Assembly: GCF_011006175.1 (NCBI RefSeq)
Contig: NZ_CP048795.1
Coordinates: 372,001 to 436,000, forward strand
Length of the DNA stretch: 64,000 bases
Reading direction: 5' to 3'
Source: Hydrogenobacter sp. T-8
Lineage (GTDB): Bacteria; Aquificota; Aquificia; Aquificales; Aquificaceae
Shown here: piece after piece, positions 1 to 10,212 of the stretch
Position numbering within the stretch: position 1 is the stretch's first letter
Layout of the letters: each line of letters starts with the position of its first letter
Made by a program: the position numbers and the translations under genes
Notes under the pieces: model-generated
Databases searched by the model: none
What the model saw: the letters and a program-made list of their open reading frames with translations, nothing else
Told to the model about the DNA's origin: nothing

Positions 1-103
1 ACTGATAGAGACCTTCAGGTCTGTCTTCGTATACCCTGAAATTAACTATCTCAAGCTCGTTCGCCCCAGTCCTCAAAACCTCAGGCATCGCATAGGTGTC
101 CAT
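1..103 (-). CDS. CheV/CheW-like chemotaxis coupling protein (N-terminus only)
   Basis: Partial gene: it starts with ATG at 103 and runs off the left edge, leaving about 34 residues. A strong Shine-Dalgarno (AAGGAGGG) precedes the ATG. The visible residues include NELEIVNFRVYE, which resembles the start of the CheW-like domain of CheV proteins. These couple chemoreceptors to the CheA kinase. It is the last visible gene of the chemotaxis/flagellar operon and begins 2 bp after the mini-MCP stop. CheV (CheW plus receiver domain) and plain CheW cannot be told apart from this fragment. Confidence 0.6.
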   Translation of the reverse strand, partial: MDTYAMPEVLRTGANELEIVNFRVYEDRPEGLYQ

Positions 104-105
104 GT

Positions 106-381
106 TTAACCCTCCTTCTTCATGTCCAACACCTCATTTTCTAATTCCCTTACCACAGCCTTCATTTCTCCAGCTATCTTATTGGAGATTTCCGCAAGCT
201 TTCTGAACTCGGCAGCAACAACGGAAAAGCCCTTACCCATCTCTCCTACCCTTGCCGCTTCAATAACCGCATTAAGTGCGAGAAGATTGGTCTGTTTTGC
301 AATGCGTGTGAGGTTGTCAGAAAGCTCCCTTATCTTCTCCATCTGCCCCAAGAGTCTTTCCATGGATTCTACCTTTTCCAT
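106..381 (-). CDS. Mini methyl-accepting protein: a 91-residue receptor hairpin tip
   Basis: The 91 residues consist almost only of the cytoplasmic tip of a chemoreceptor. The motif [19 protein letters not shown] matches the kinase-contact hairpin of MCP family proteins, flanked by short helices. There is no sensor, HAMP domain or membrane segment. The ATG at 381 has its own strong Shine-Dalgarno (GAGGAGGT, 6 nt upstream) inside the end of the preceding MCP gene. It is therefore an independent, translationally coupled gene and not a frameshifted tail. It may modulate coupling of CheA/CheV in mixed arrays; that role is inference. Confidence 0.7.
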   Translation of the reverse strand: MEKVESMERLLGQMEKIRELSDNLTRIAKQTNLLALNAVIEAARVGEMGKGFSVVAAEFRKLAEISNKIAGEMKAVVRELENEVLDMKKEG

Positions 382-1231
382 AACTTACCTCCTCAATGTT
401 TTTTTCAAGCTCTTCCATATATTCCTTCATTTTTCCCATAAGTTCCTCATAGATTTCCTTTACAGCCTTAAGCCTGTCCTCTATTATTTCCAATATGGTC
501 CGAGTATCGTCTGAGGTATCCTTGAGGGACTTTATATCCTCAAGACCAACCTCTATCTTTTCCGCTATGTTCCTTATTCCATCTCTTATTTCCTTAAGGT
601 TTCTACTTATGTCTTTTGCAGATTCCATGGATTTCTGGGCTAGCCTACGAACTTCATCCGCAACTACCGCAAAGCCTCTTCCTTGCTCTCCAGCTCTTGC
701 CGCCTCTATTGATGCATTGAGGGCAAGGAGATTGGTCTGTTCTGATATACCCTCTATTATCCTCGTTATGTTTTCTATGTATTTGGATTTTTCCCTGAGC
801 TCGTCTGTCAGCTTTTTCATGTTATGCATGTCCTGAGTTTCTTCTTCCAGTTTTTTGAACATATATCCTATAAGCTCAAGCCCATTTATAAGGGTTCTAT
901 AAACATCCTCAAACTCTTTGAGACTTTCCTCAAAGTTTTCCCTTATATATTTAGCTCTTTCAAGAATAGGCTTAAATATTTCCATGAGGTTTGGCGGTGG
1001 AATTTCTTCTGATTCCTCCACCTTTTCTACTTTTCTAAATATGCTAACATTCTCAGAGATTTTTACTTCCTCACCCTCTGGTCTTCTTTCAAAAAGAATC
1101 TCCCCATCAAGCTCTATCCTTACACCTTCAGAGATATTGTTGAGTGCAAGCTCATAGAGGGCTTTTATTCTTTTGAGCCTCTCCAGTTCAGCCCTCAACT
1201 CTTCTTCTTCCTTTTCTTTTTTCCAAAACAT
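317..1231 (-). CDS. Soluble methyl-accepting chemotaxis protein
   Basis: A 304-residue cytoplasmic chemoreceptor with no transmembrane segment. The N-terminal ~30 residues are a charged helix, followed by an ~85-residue region of unknown sensory role and a signalling coiled coil with tip motif [18 protein letters not shown] near residue 165. ADEVRRLAQ follows, as in canonical MCPs. The start at 1231 has Shine-Dalgarno GGAGGG. The last ~20 residues (from about GKGRIHGK) are read out of frame through the start of the next gene, a 65-bp overlap. It lies just after cheY and should signal to CheA, which is not in the window. Confidence 0.85.
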   Translation of the reverse strand: MFWKKEKEEEELRAELERLKRIKALYELALNNISEGVRIELDGEILFERRPEGEEVKISENVSIFRKVEKVEESEEIPPPNLMEIFKPILERAKYIRENFEESLKEFEDVYRTLINGLELIGYMFKKLEEETQDMHNMKKLTDELREKSKYIENITRIIEGISEQTNLLALNASIEAARAGEQGRGFAVVADEVRRLAQKSMESAKDISRNLKEIRDGIRNIAEKIEVGLEDIKSLKDTSDDTRTILEIIEDRLKAVKEIYEELMGKMKEYMEELEKNIEEVSYGKGRIHGKTLGADGEDKGAF

Positions 1232-1234
1232 CCT

Positions 1235-1627
1235 CTACCCTCCTTTGATAGCAGTCCAAACCTTCTCTATCTTTTCCTTCAAGGTCTCTGGTGTAAAGGG
1301 TTTGACCACATAGTTGTTTGCTCCAGCTTGAATTGCTGCAAGCACGTTCTCCTTTTTTGCCTCTGCGGTAACCATTATTACGGGTATTCCTTTAAGTTTA
1401 TCGTCCGCCCTTATCTGCTTTAAAGTCTCAAGACCATCCATCTCCGGCATATTCCAGTCAAGAAGCACAAAGTCAAAGCCTCCACTTCGTAACTTTGATA
1501 GAGCTTCTTTTCCGTTCTCTGCCTCCTCCACGTTTGTATAACCAAGCTGGTTAAGTATTGTCCTTATTATCTTTCTCATAGTGCTCATGTCGTCAACCAC
1601 AAGAAACTTAGCCTCCTTCGGTGGCAT
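1235..1627 (-). CDS. cheY: Chemotaxis response regulator CheY
   Basis: A 130-residue single receiver domain. Acidic pair Asp-Asp (VVDDMST) near residue 12, phospho-acceptor Asp in [11 protein letters not shown] near 57, Thr in MVTAEAK and Lys in YVVKPF all fit CheY. Phosphorylated CheY binds FliM at the flagellar switch and changes rotation. The gene lies between cheZ and the MCP, downstream of fliM-fliN, so the switch, its ligand and the ligand's phosphatase are co-transcribed. Confidence 0.93.
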   Translation of the reverse strand: MPPKEAKFLVVDDMSTMRKIIRTILNQLGYTNVEEAENGKEALSKLRSGGFDFVLLDWNMPEMDGLETLKQIRADDKLKGIPVIMVTAEAKKENVLAAIQAGANNYVVKPFTPETLKEKIEKVWTAIKGG

Positions 1628-1637
1628 GCCTTACCTC

Positions 1638-2198
1638 CTAAAGTCCAAGTTCTTCAAGAAGTTTATCCACATCTTCTTGAAATATCCTATCACCGGTGAG
1701 CATTTCTGTAGCCTTACCTACAATTTTCTCCTTCTGTTCAATGGAAAGAGAAGATGCCTCTATGGAAGATAGAACAATTTTCAGTATGGTTTTCTTTATA
1801 TTATCCAGAACTTCTATCACTCTTTTTATCTGCTGGCTGGCAAGGTCTTGGAAGGACATCAGGGTTATCACCTGAAGGAGTAGTTCAGAGAGTTTCTTTG
1901 ACCTTTCCTTTATGCTTTCAAGCCTTGACCTTATACTGCTTACTGGGTTCAGGCTCAGAAGAAAGTCCACATCCTCCTGAACCTTTTCCAACTCTTTCAT
2001 AAGGTCATTTATAATTCCCATTATTTGATGGACGCTCTGCTCTGTGAATTTTATTACATCCTCCAAGCTACCGCTTGCCATAGGAATGGTGCTTGACGTT
2101 TCCTCGAGTGGCTTTACCACCTCATCCAGCTTTGCCTCAAGGCTCTTTACCTCCTCCAGTAACTCCCTAACAAGCTGTTTTACATCTTCCATAGCCAT
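1638..2198 (-). CDS. cheZ: CheY-P phosphatase CheZ
   Basis: A 186-residue, mostly helical protein. The segment FQDLASQQIKRVIEVL (about residues 118-133) matches the CheZ active-site helix, whose Gln and Asp promote CheY-P hydrolysis. The C-terminus DVDKLLEELGL matches the CheZ tail that binds CheY. The start at 2198 is preceded by AAAGGAG. It sits between fliN and cheY. CheZ is best known from Proteobacteria, so its presence here is informative about how this lineage ends the chemotaxis signal. Confidence 0.88.
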   Translation of the reverse strand: MAMEDVKQLVRELLEEVKSLEAKLDEVVKPLEETSSTIPMASGSLEDVIKFTEQSVHQIMGIINDLMKELEKVQEDVDFLLSLNPVSSIRSRLESIKERSKKLSELLLQVITLMSFQDLASQQIKRVIEVLDNIKKTILKIVLSSIEASSLSIEQKEKIVGKATEMLTGDRIFQEDVDKLLEELGL

Positions 2199-2215
2199 TT
2201 TTCTCTCCTTTCCTA

Positions 2216-2593
2216 TTATACAACCTTCTTTATTCTCTCTTCCCTTGCTATTATGTCAATGATCCTAACTCCGAACCTGTCCTCTACTATGACTATTTCT
2301 CCCTTTGCTATCAGCTTCCCGTTTACCTTTATGTCCACAGGTGTTTCCACGTTTTGCTCCAGCTCCACCACAGAGCCGGGGGCAAGATGAAGTAGCTCAC
2401 CGAGGGTCAATGTAGTAGAACCCACCACCACTTCAACCTGAAGAGGAATGTCCAGAAACCTTTTGAGCTTGTCTGACACCTCACTTTCTTTCTCTTCCAC
2501 TTGTTCTTGCTGAGAACCCTTTGAGGCTTCTTCTTGCTCTTTCAGAGCGGATGCCCACATATCCGCAAGGTTTTCTTGCTTTTCCTCTTCCAT
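2216..2593 (-). CDS. fliN: Flagellar switch protein FliN
   Basis: 125 residues: a charged N-terminal ~45 residues followed by a SpoA/SpoC-type C-ring domain (IPLQVEVVVGSTTLTLGEL through FGVRIIDI), which is typical of FliN. FliN forms the bottom of the flagellar C-ring with FliM. It starts 1 bp after fliM ends. In many bacteria this position holds a FliN/FliY with a phosphatase domain; here the phosphatase is instead the separate cheZ immediately downstream. Confidence 0.93.
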   Translation of the reverse strand: MEEEKQENLADMWASALKEQEEASKGSQQEQVEEKESEVSDKLKRFLDIPLQVEVVVGSTTLTLGELLHLAPGSVVELEQNVETPVDIKVNGKLIAKGEIVIVEDRFGVRIIDIIAREERIKKVV

Positions 2594-2594
2594 A

Positions 2595-3554
2595 TCAATC
2601 CTCCTTTTCCACGTGTTTGTATACTTTTATAGCCTTTTTGCCACCAAGCTGACCAAGGAAAGCCAGAAGTTTTGGTCTGTCCTGAACCCTGACTTCCAGA
2701 GATTCTCTAAGGGGTTTGTCAAGATATATAATATCTCCTTCTTTAAGTTCCAATACATCGCTAAAATTCATAGTTGTTTTTCCAAGAACTACTTCAAGCC
2801 TTAATGGTATCCTTTGAAAACTCTTAAGTATTTTCTCCTCAAAGTCCTTGTTTTTCATTTCCGGCGATCCCTTTAACACGTCCTTGTAAGGTGCTATAGC
2901 ACTTTCTGGAATTGCCAATTGAACGTTTCCTTCACTACCTTCTATAACAATCGTCAGCTTTAGAAGTATGAGTTTTTCCTTTGCACGATAAACTGTCAGG
3001 AGAGCAGGATTTGTTTCTATTCCAACAGGGTTTATCTTTACATCCATGACAGTTCCCCATGCTATTTCTAATTCTTGATAACAGATATTCAAAAATCTTT
3101 GAATGAGCTTTGTTTCTATACGGGTGAAGTCCCTTCCTTCTATTTTATAGGGCTTTGCGCTACCACCAAATACGCTACTAACCACTATATATATGAGCTT
3201 AGGGTCTATTGCCAGAAGACATGTTCCTCTCAGGGGTTCAATATTAAACAAACCTATGGCACAAGGCACAGGTAGTTTTGCGGTAAACTCTCCAAACCTG
3301 ACGATGCTAAGGCTTTCCTTGAATATACTTGGAATTGTAACCACAAGTGAGGCAAGCCCCCTTCTGAGCCCATTTATCCATCTTTCAAATATAAGCTCAA
3401 GACCCGGAATTCTCCCTGCGGATATATGTTCAAACAGTGAAAGGTCAAGGGGTCTTACCCTTTCCTCTTCTACCTCAGCCCTTTTCTCCTCCTCCTTGCC
3501 AAGCGTCTTAAGTAGCAGGTTAATCTCTTCTTGGCTCAGAAGTTCGTCCGCCAT
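2595..3554 (-). CDS. fliM: Flagellar switch protein FliM
   Basis: 319 residues. The N-terminus has LLSQEEINLLLKTLG, the peptide that captures phosphorylated CheY. The middle domain (about 45-225) is of the CheC type that contacts FliG, and the C-terminal ~75 residues form a SpoA domain like that of FliN. It follows fliF by 2 bp. fliG, which physically links FliF and FliM and usually lies between them, is absent from this window. Confidence 0.94.
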   Translation of the reverse strand: MADELLSQEEINLLLKTLGKEEEKRAEVEEERVRPLDLSLFEHISAGRIPGLELIFERWINGLRRGLASLVVTIPSIFKESLSIVRFGEFTAKLPVPCAIGLFNIEPLRGTCLLAIDPKLIYIVVSSVFGGSAKPYKIEGRDFTRIETKLIQRFLNICYQELEIAWGTVMDVKINPVGIETNPALLTVYRAKEKLILLKLTIVIEGSEGNVQLAIPESAIAPYKDVLKGSPEMKNKDFEEKILKSFQRIPLRLEVVLGKTTMNFSDVLELKEGDIIYLDKPLRESLEVRVQDRPKLLAFLGQLGGKKAIKVYKHVEKED

Positions 3555-3556
3555 GT

Positions 3557-5062
3557 TTAGCCTTTACTCCTTAACCAGCTCTTGATTATCTTTGCAACCT
3601 TTTCTGGTTCTTCTTTCGCTGTTTTTACTATGGCTTCCACCGCTTCCACCTTTTCCGCCTTTATTCTTATCTCTTCAGCACCCTCTATAACCTCAAGGGT
3701 GGGTGCACCTGGAAGGACTGGAACTGGCACAACTTCCTTTCTTCTAAGAAGCCTTCTTAAGACAAGTAGGGCTATTATGCTTGCGGTAAGCACTAGAAAA
3801 ACAAGAAGACCAAGTTTTACATACTTTTCATAGTCTGGTGTAGGTTTTTCAAAGGGTGGTTTCTGGAAGGGTATGGCTTCTACAGTTAGCACATCGCCTC
3901 GCTGGGGGTTTATTCCTGCTGATGCGGACACTATCCTTTTGACCTTTTCCAAGTCAAGGTTCTTTATGTTTGCATCTACAATAACTCCCACGCTGAGCCT
4001 TTTGACCTTTATCATCGGGTCAACGCTGTAGACCTCCTTCTTACTAACTTCGTAGTTTGTTATGGTTTCGCTCTTTTCAGTGAGAACTTGACCTGCTCCC
4101 ACCACCACACCTGCACCCGGTGGAATATTTGCTTGTGCCCCAGGGACACCTGCACCACCGCCCGTGGTGGTTCTTTCCTTCTTCTTTTGTTGGCTTACCA
4201 CTGCGGTCATGTCTGGGTCATAGATTTCCTCCTTCTGTTCCCTCTTGGTAAAATCAAGGTCTGCAGAAACTTTAACCTTTACAGAGCCAAAACCTATAGC
4301 CTCTTCCAAGGCTCTTTGCACTTCTCTTTCAAGCCTTCTTTCAAACTCCGCCTTCAGCTTTAACTCCTTATCGTGGACAGTGCCTTCTGTTTCCTCTAAC
4401 ATGGCGGTAAGATCCCTACCCTTATCGTCCACCACCACCACATTCTTTGGCTTTAGCCTTGGAACGCTAGCAGAAACAAGGTTTCTTATAGCTTTTACCT
4501 GCTCTGGTGTAAGCTCATAGCCCGGTTTTAGTTTTACAAAAACGCTTGCGGTTGGCTCTTCCTCTTCCCTGAGAAAGATAGATTTTTGTGGCATACCTAT
4601 GCTTACCCTCACATCTTCAATACCAGACATTCTCAAGATTGTCCTGGCAAGCTCGCCTTCTACTGCCCTTTTGAAGTTTACCTGATTCTGAAAGTCGGAG
4701 ACGCCTATACCAGTCTTGTCAAAGATTTCATAGCCTACTATCCCCTTACTGGGAATGCCTTTTGCTGCCAGCTTTAGCCTTATATCCCTAACTTGGGGTT
4801 CTGGGACTAGTATACTTTTTCCATCCTGACCGATTTTATAATTCACACCATCTTTGTCAAGCTCCGACATAACTGCAGACATGTCTTCCTGAGAAAGCCC
4901 AGAATAGAGAACCGTATAATTTGGCTTTGTGGCAAGAAGAGCTACTGCCAAGAGAACGCCGAGGGCAAGAAGAGGCACTGCCACAAGGGCAATCTTCTGG
5001 GTTGTGGATAGAGCCAGGAACCTTTCCTTAAGGTTGTTTAAGGCTTCCCTTATGTCCGCCAT
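3557..5062 (-). CDS. fliF: Flagellar MS-ring protein FliF
   Basis: 501 residues with a transmembrane segment near residues 23-45 (IALVAVPLLALGVLLAVALL) and a second near 415-437. Between them lie the YscJ/FliF periplasmic ring-building motifs (NYTVLYSGLSQEDMSAV, with SIGMPQKSIF downstream). The cytoplasmic tail ends VAKIIKSWLRSKG, the region that binds FliG. It forms the MS ring, the membrane base of the flagellum. Tightly packed between fliE and fliM in the operon. Confidence 0.95.
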   Translation of the reverse strand: MADIREALNNLKERFLALSTTQKIALVAVPLLALGVLLAVALLATKPNYTVLYSGLSQEDMSAVMSELDKDGVNYKIGQDGKSILVPEPQVRDIRLKLAAKGIPSKGIVGYEIFDKTGIGVSDFQNQVNFKRAVEGELARTILRMSGIEDVRVSIGMPQKSIFLREEEEPTASVFVKLKPGYELTPEQVKAIRNLVSASVPRLKPKNVVVVDDKGRDLTAMLEETEGTVHDKELKLKAEFERRLEREVQRALEEAIGFGSVKVKVSADLDFTKREQKEEIYDPDMTAVVSQQKKKERTTTGGGAGVPGAQANIPPGAGVVVGAGQVLTEKSETITNYEVSKKEVYSVDPMIKVKRLSVGVIVDANIKNLDLEKVKRIVSASAGINPQRGDVLTVEAIPFQKPPFEKPTPDYEKYVKLGLLVFLVLTASIIALLVLRRLLRRKEVVPVPVLPGAPTLEVIEGAEEIRIKAEKVEAVEAIVKTAKEEPEKVAKIIKSWLRSKG

Positions 5063-5065
5063 ATT

Positions 5066-5347
5066 TTACACCTGCATCCTGTTAATTTCTTGGAAGGCTT
5101 CAATCAGCTTGTTCCTTATCTGAATAAGAAGGTTCAGTGCAGTCTTCGCCTTTTCAAACTCCACTACCATCTGATGAAGAGGTATCTCAGCACCTTTGAG
5201 AACTGCCTCTTTTATAGCTTCTGCCCTCTGCTGCTCTCTGTTTACCCACTGGACAAACTCACCAAGCTCTTGCAAAAAATCCCCCTTTTCCCTTTTGTTA
5301 AGGCTTAGCTTCTCTTTCAAAAACCCATCTATGATTCTTATCTCCAT
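5066..5347 (-). CDS. fliE: Flagellar hook-basal body protein FliE
   Basis: A 93-residue helical protein with the FliE C-terminal pattern (FEKAKTALNLLIQIRNKL and EAFQEINRMQV). FliE connects the MS ring to the proximal rod. Gene order flgB-flgC-fliE-fliF is the standard one. It overlaps flgC by 10 bp and ends 3 bp before fliF starts. Confidence 0.92.
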   Translation of the reverse strand: MEIRIIDGFLKEKLSLNKREKGDFLQELGEFVQWVNREQQRAEAIKEAVLKGAEIPLHQMVVEFEKAKTALNLLIQIRNKLIEAFQEINRMQV

Positions 5348-5745
5348 AGTTCAAGAACCCTCTGTGCCATCTCTCTTGTGGTCTTAAAGGCGTTGAGATT
5401 TGCCTCGTAGCTCCTCATGGCAGATATCATGTCCGCCATCTCCTTGACCAGCTCTACGTTGGGAAGTCTTACGAAACCTTCCGCATCCGCCCTTGGGTTT
5501 GTAGGGTCAAAAACAAGGCGGAAGGGTTCATTGGATTCCCTTATTTCCCTAACTCTGACGGGCACAAGCCCCTTTTGAATCTGGTCTTCCAAGGCCTCAA
5601 AAACAGGCTCTAACTTCCTAAAGGGCTCACCGGTAGTTCTATAGGATTCAAAGTTTGCCAGATTGCTGGCTATGGTGTTAAACCTTATCCTCTGAGCTTG
5701 CATTCCGCTTGCGGATACATCAAAGGTTCTAAAAAGGTCCATCAT
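5338..5745 (-). CDS. flgC: Flagellar proximal rod protein FlgC
   Basis: 135 residues. The N-terminal rod signature FDVSASGMQAQRIRFNTIA is followed by SNLANFES, and the C-terminal motif MISAMRSYEANLNAFKTTR is shared by axial rod/hook proteins. Shine-Dalgarno GGAGGG precedes the ATG-ATG start, which overlaps the flgB stop by 4 bp. Confidence 0.95.
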   Translation of the reverse strand: MMDLFRTFDVSASGMQAQRIRFNTIASNLANFESYRTTGEPFRKLEPVFEALEDQIQKGLVPVRVREIRESNEPFRLVFDPTNPRADAEGFVRLPNVELVKEMADMISAMRSYEANLNAFKTTREMAQRVLELWR

Positions 5746-6113
5746 TGCCTACCCTCCTTTATTATATTGTTTAGCTTATCAAGGCTTCCAGTGGCAAACC
5801 TCATGTAGACCTCATAGGCTATCCTGTTTTGGTTCAGCTTTGCCATTTCCTCTTCCATGCTTACATCGTTTAAGTCATTACCCAAAAGCCTTTTCCTTAC
5901 CTCAAAGACCTTGAAGTCCTCGGAGCTTGCGGGTTTTATATGTCGCGGTCTTGTGGTTTTTAACTTTCCCCCCTCTTCCAGACTAAAGGCTACATCTTTA
6001 GTTCTATAGTTAGGCGTGTCCGCGTTAGCGATGTTGCTAAGAATTACCTTATGCCTCTTCCAGGCGTAGTTAAGATAGGGCATTACCTTGTCCGCTCCCT
6101 TGAAAATATCCAT
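5742..6113 (-). CDS. flgB: Flagellar proximal rod protein FlgB
   Basis: 123 residues from the chosen ATG at 6113. An in-frame GTG at 6122 is possible, but GGGGGTG lies 6 nt before the ATG and fits a Shine-Dalgarno. The motif SNIANADTPNYRTKDVAF is the conserved N-terminal rod signature. It is the first rod gene of the operon, 5 bp after the TPR protein. Confidence 0.93.
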   Translation of the reverse strand: MDIFKGADKVMPYLNYAWKRHKVILSNIANADTPNYRTKDVAFSLEEGGKLKTTRPRHIKPASSEDFKVFEVRKRLLGNDLNDVSMEEEMAKLNQNRIAYEVYMRFATGSLDKLNNIIKEGRQ

Positions 6114-6118
6114 ATCAT

Positions 6119-7846
6119 TCACCCCCAGAGAACAATTATAACCCTGCTTATAATATTATCTTTCCCTTGAGCTCTTTTTACAACCCATTGTATAGTTTCT
6201 TTGTCCCCAGTTAATTCACCAGACTTTGCCAGTTTATAGGCGGTAAGCCAGTAAAGGTCGCTTTCCTCTGCTATTTCCAAATATTTCCTGTAGTAAAACT
6301 TCGCCTTCTCGTATTGCCCTCTACTATAATAGAAGTCCCCCAACTCTAAGAGGGAAGGCTCTAAGTAAGGTAGAAGCCTTTGCGGAAGGTTCTGTTCAAC
6401 AAGAGCTTCAAGGGGTTTTGTGTCTTTTCTGTATATACCTCTGATAAAAAGAGCTTCCAGCCTATCTTCGCCAGTAAGCCCTGGCAAAGAAGATTCAATC
6501 ATTCTCAACCCCTCCTCTGACCCTTCAAGAAGCAGGAGCTGACCTAAAAGAAAGCCCCTTAGCGGTTCTTCTAACCTTTCAGGTATGCTTTTAAGCGTAG
6601 TGTCTCCAAGGTAAACCACAGCCCTTGCGAGCTTTTCATAGCCAAAGAGAAGAGTATAATTGTCTGGGTTTACCTTGTATAGACTTAGCAGAAAGCCCGC
6701 ATCCTCACCGTAAGGGTTCAATTCAGACATAAGATTTCCCAGTGTGGACATCATAGGTCCAGTTTCTATTCTTATATCTTCAAAAATGATTTCTTTAGGC
6801 AAGCTGAGCCTTTTGAGCCTTAAAAGGTCTGGGTCTTGTATCTTTTTTTCTTTAAGAGTGTAGTAATAAAGTCCGAGTATTGCAGGGTTGGAGTAAACAC
6901 TGTTCAAATAGGTCCAAGAGATGTTTTGCAAAAGCCTTTTATAATCTCCTAACTCCTTAGCATACTTTTCCAAGAATTCTGGATAGAGCCAGAGTTGTGA
7001 GAAAAGTAAGCTCGCCTTTAAGCCCCCAGAGATTGATATATTCATGACCCTTCTCTTTGCATCCGCATAATTTCCGCTCATAAGATATATAAGAGCAAGA
7101 TAGTAGTTGACAGAGTCTGAATATTTTCTGTATATATCCTTTCTATCAAGCTGTTCAAAGTAAAATACTGCAGATCTCCAGTCCTTTTCCATATAGCTAC
7201 TCACCGCATACCTGTATAGAAACTCAGGGTCATCCTCTAAATATCTATTAATAGTGCGAGCTTCAGAGAGTTCTCTTAAAGCCTCGGAATACCTGCTTAC
7301 ATTAAAGGCGTAAAAGCCCTTAACAAGATGGTAAAGATATCTTCTTTCTGCAAGAGTTTCTGGGTCTATCCCGTCAATAAGCTGGCTATTTAACCCTTCT
7401 GAGAGTGAGTCCGCATAGAGAAACTTCAAAAGGTAGTCCTCTCTACTTGTATCTTTGTAGAGGTTCAAAAACACATCCTTTGCCCTGTCGTAAAAGCCAA
7501 GAAGAAGGTATGCGTCACCTATGAACTCTCTTTGAAGGAAAAGGTAAGTAGGTTTTTTATAGTAATAAGGATACATGTTAAGATAGGCTATCGCGGAAAG
7601 AATGCCTTCCCTTTTGCCCATCCTATAAGACTGCTTTGCGTAGGATATACCTATGAAAAGGTAGGAAAGCTCACCATAGTATCCTGACCTATCAGAAAGA
7701 AAAGCCCTACTAAACTCTTCTATTGCATCGGGATAATTTCCCTGTTGATATTCTATATATCCCCTATGAAAGTAAGTTTGAGCGAGCTTTATGTTCTCTC
7801 TCTCCATCTCTGTAGAAAAGGAGAGCAAAAATACCATCATAAACAC
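6119..7846 (-). CDS. Exported TPR-repeat protein of the flagellar operon
   Basis: About 575 residues. Near the N-terminus is a hydrophobic stretch (FMMVFLLSFS) that looks like a signal peptide, followed by TPR-like helical pairs (for example YFHRGYIEYQQGNYPDAIEE, and FYYSRGQYEKAKFYYRKYL near the C-terminus). The start is uncertain: GTG at 7846 is chosen because it just precedes the signal peptide and lies 22 bp after tgt; ATGs at 7840 and 7837 are alternatives. A longer reading from 7918 would run inside tgt. Its place directly before flgB suggests a role in flagellum assembly or envelope passage; I do not recognise a named family. Confidence 0.7.
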   Translation of the reverse strand: MFMMVFLLSFSTEMERENIKLAQTYFHRGYIEYQQGNYPDAIEEFSRAFLSDRSGYYGELSYLFIGISYAKQSYRMGKREGILSAIAYLNMYPYYYKKPTYLFLQREFIGDAYLLLGFYDRAKDVFLNLYKDTSREDYLLKFLYADSLSEGLNSQLIDGIDPETLAERRYLYHLVKGFYAFNVSRYSEALRELSEARTINRYLEDDPEFLYRYAVSSYMEKDWRSAVFYFEQLDRKDIYRKYSDSVNYYLALIYLMSGNYADAKRRVMNISISGGLKASLLFSQLWLYPEFLEKYAKELGDYKRLLQNISWTYLNSVYSNPAILGLYYYTLKEKKIQDPDLLRLKRLSLPKEIIFEDIRIETGPMMSTLGNLMSELNPYGEDAGFLLSLYKVNPDNYTLLFGYEKLARAVVYLGDTTLKSIPERLEEPLRGFLLGQLLLLEGSEEGLRMIESSLPGLTGEDRLEALFIRGIYRKDTKPLEALVEQNLPQRLLPYLEPSLLELGDFYYSRGQYEKAKFYYRKYLEIAEESDLYWLTAYKLAKSGELTGDKETIQWVVKRAQGKDNIISRVIIVLWG

Positions 7847-7868
7847 AAGAATCTTCTTTGCAAGCAGG

Positions 7869-9421
<1,553 letters not shown>

Positions 9422-9440
9422 AAGGGTATATTATAAGCCT

Positions 9441-9818
9441 TTAGGGTTTAAGGAGTAGCTTAAGGAGTTCAAAAAACACAGGGCTATAAAGAGCTATAGC
9501 TATTAGAAATAGAGCAATGAGGACTTTTATGTATGCTTCAACCTTTGAAAGCCTTGAGCTAATCTCTGCGGTTTGACCTCTTAGCTCTGCTATTTGACCT
9601 TCCAACCTTGCTATTTCTTCTCTTATTTTTGCAACCTCTTCTCTTAGGTCTGCTTTTGTAACAAGCTCCTTAGCAAGCTCTTCTTTTAGCTCCAACTTTC
9701 TTTGGAGGCTTAGCTCCTTTATAGCCTCATCCAAAGCCTTTATAAATTCAATAGCTTCTTCTTTTCCTAACTTTTCCTGTAACTTTATAACAACTTCTGG
9801 TGGAAGTGTGCTAACCAT
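9441..9818 (-). CDS. Tandem coiled-coil, tail-anchored protein, copy 2
   Basis: 125 residues with the same three parts as copy 1 but two heptads shorter in the coiled coil (IARLEGQIAELRGQTAEISS). The head and membrane anchor are nearly unchanged. TATAAT sits 8 nt before the ATG, as in copy 1. It differs from copies 3-5 at many bases, so the duplication producing copies 1 and 2 is older. Function unknown. Confidence 0.85.
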   Translation of the reverse strand: MVSTLPPEVVIKLQEKLGKEEAIEFIKALDEAIKELSLQRKLELKEELAKELVTKADLREEVAKIREEIARLEGQIAELRGQTAEISSRLSKVEAYIKVLIALFLIAIALYSPVFFELLKLLLKP

Positions 9819-9837
9819 AAGGGTATATTATAAGCCT

Positions 9838-10194
9838 TTAGGGTTTAAGGAGTAGCTTAAGGAGTTCAAAAAACACTGGGCTATAAAGGGCTATGGCTAT
9901 TAGAAATAAAGCTATGAGAACCTTTACATAAGTTTCAAGTTTTGAAAGCCTCGCTTTAAGCTCAAGCACCTCTCCCCTTACCTTGACTATCTCTTCCATC
10001 AATTTAGCACTTTCTTCCTTCAAGTCTGCTTTTGTAACCAAGTCTTTAGCGAGCTCTTCTTTTAGCTCAATTTTCCTTTGGAGGCTCAGCTCCTTTATAG
10101 CCTCATCCAACGCCTTTATAAACTCAATAGCTTCTTCTTTTCCTAACTTTTCCTGTAGCTTTATAACAACCTCTGGCGGAAGTGTGCTAACCAT
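9838..10194 (-). CDS. Tandem coiled-coil, tail-anchored protein, copy 3
   Basis: 118 residues: conserved head, short coiled coil (KVRGEVLELKARLSKLETYV) and C-terminal membrane anchor. The gene is identical base for base to copy 4 by eye. The upstream TATAAT is 7 nt before the ATG, with no Shine-Dalgarno. Third unit from the left in the array. Function unknown. Confidence 0.85.
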   Translation of the reverse strand: MVSTLPPEVVIKLQEKLGKEEAIEFIKALDEAIKELSLQRKIELKEELAKDLVTKADLKEESAKLMEEIVKVRGEVLELKARLSKLETYVKVLIALFLIAIALYSPVFFELLKLLLKP

Positions 10195-10212
10195 AGGGTA
10201 TATTATAAGCCT

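Noticed and set aside
317-381. Frameshift joining the MCP and the 91-residue tip into one double-tip receptor
   Set aside because: The short gene has a strong Shine-Dalgarno (GAGGAGGT) 6 nt before its ATG, and the MCP already has a complete tip of its own. Two coupled genes explain the data better.
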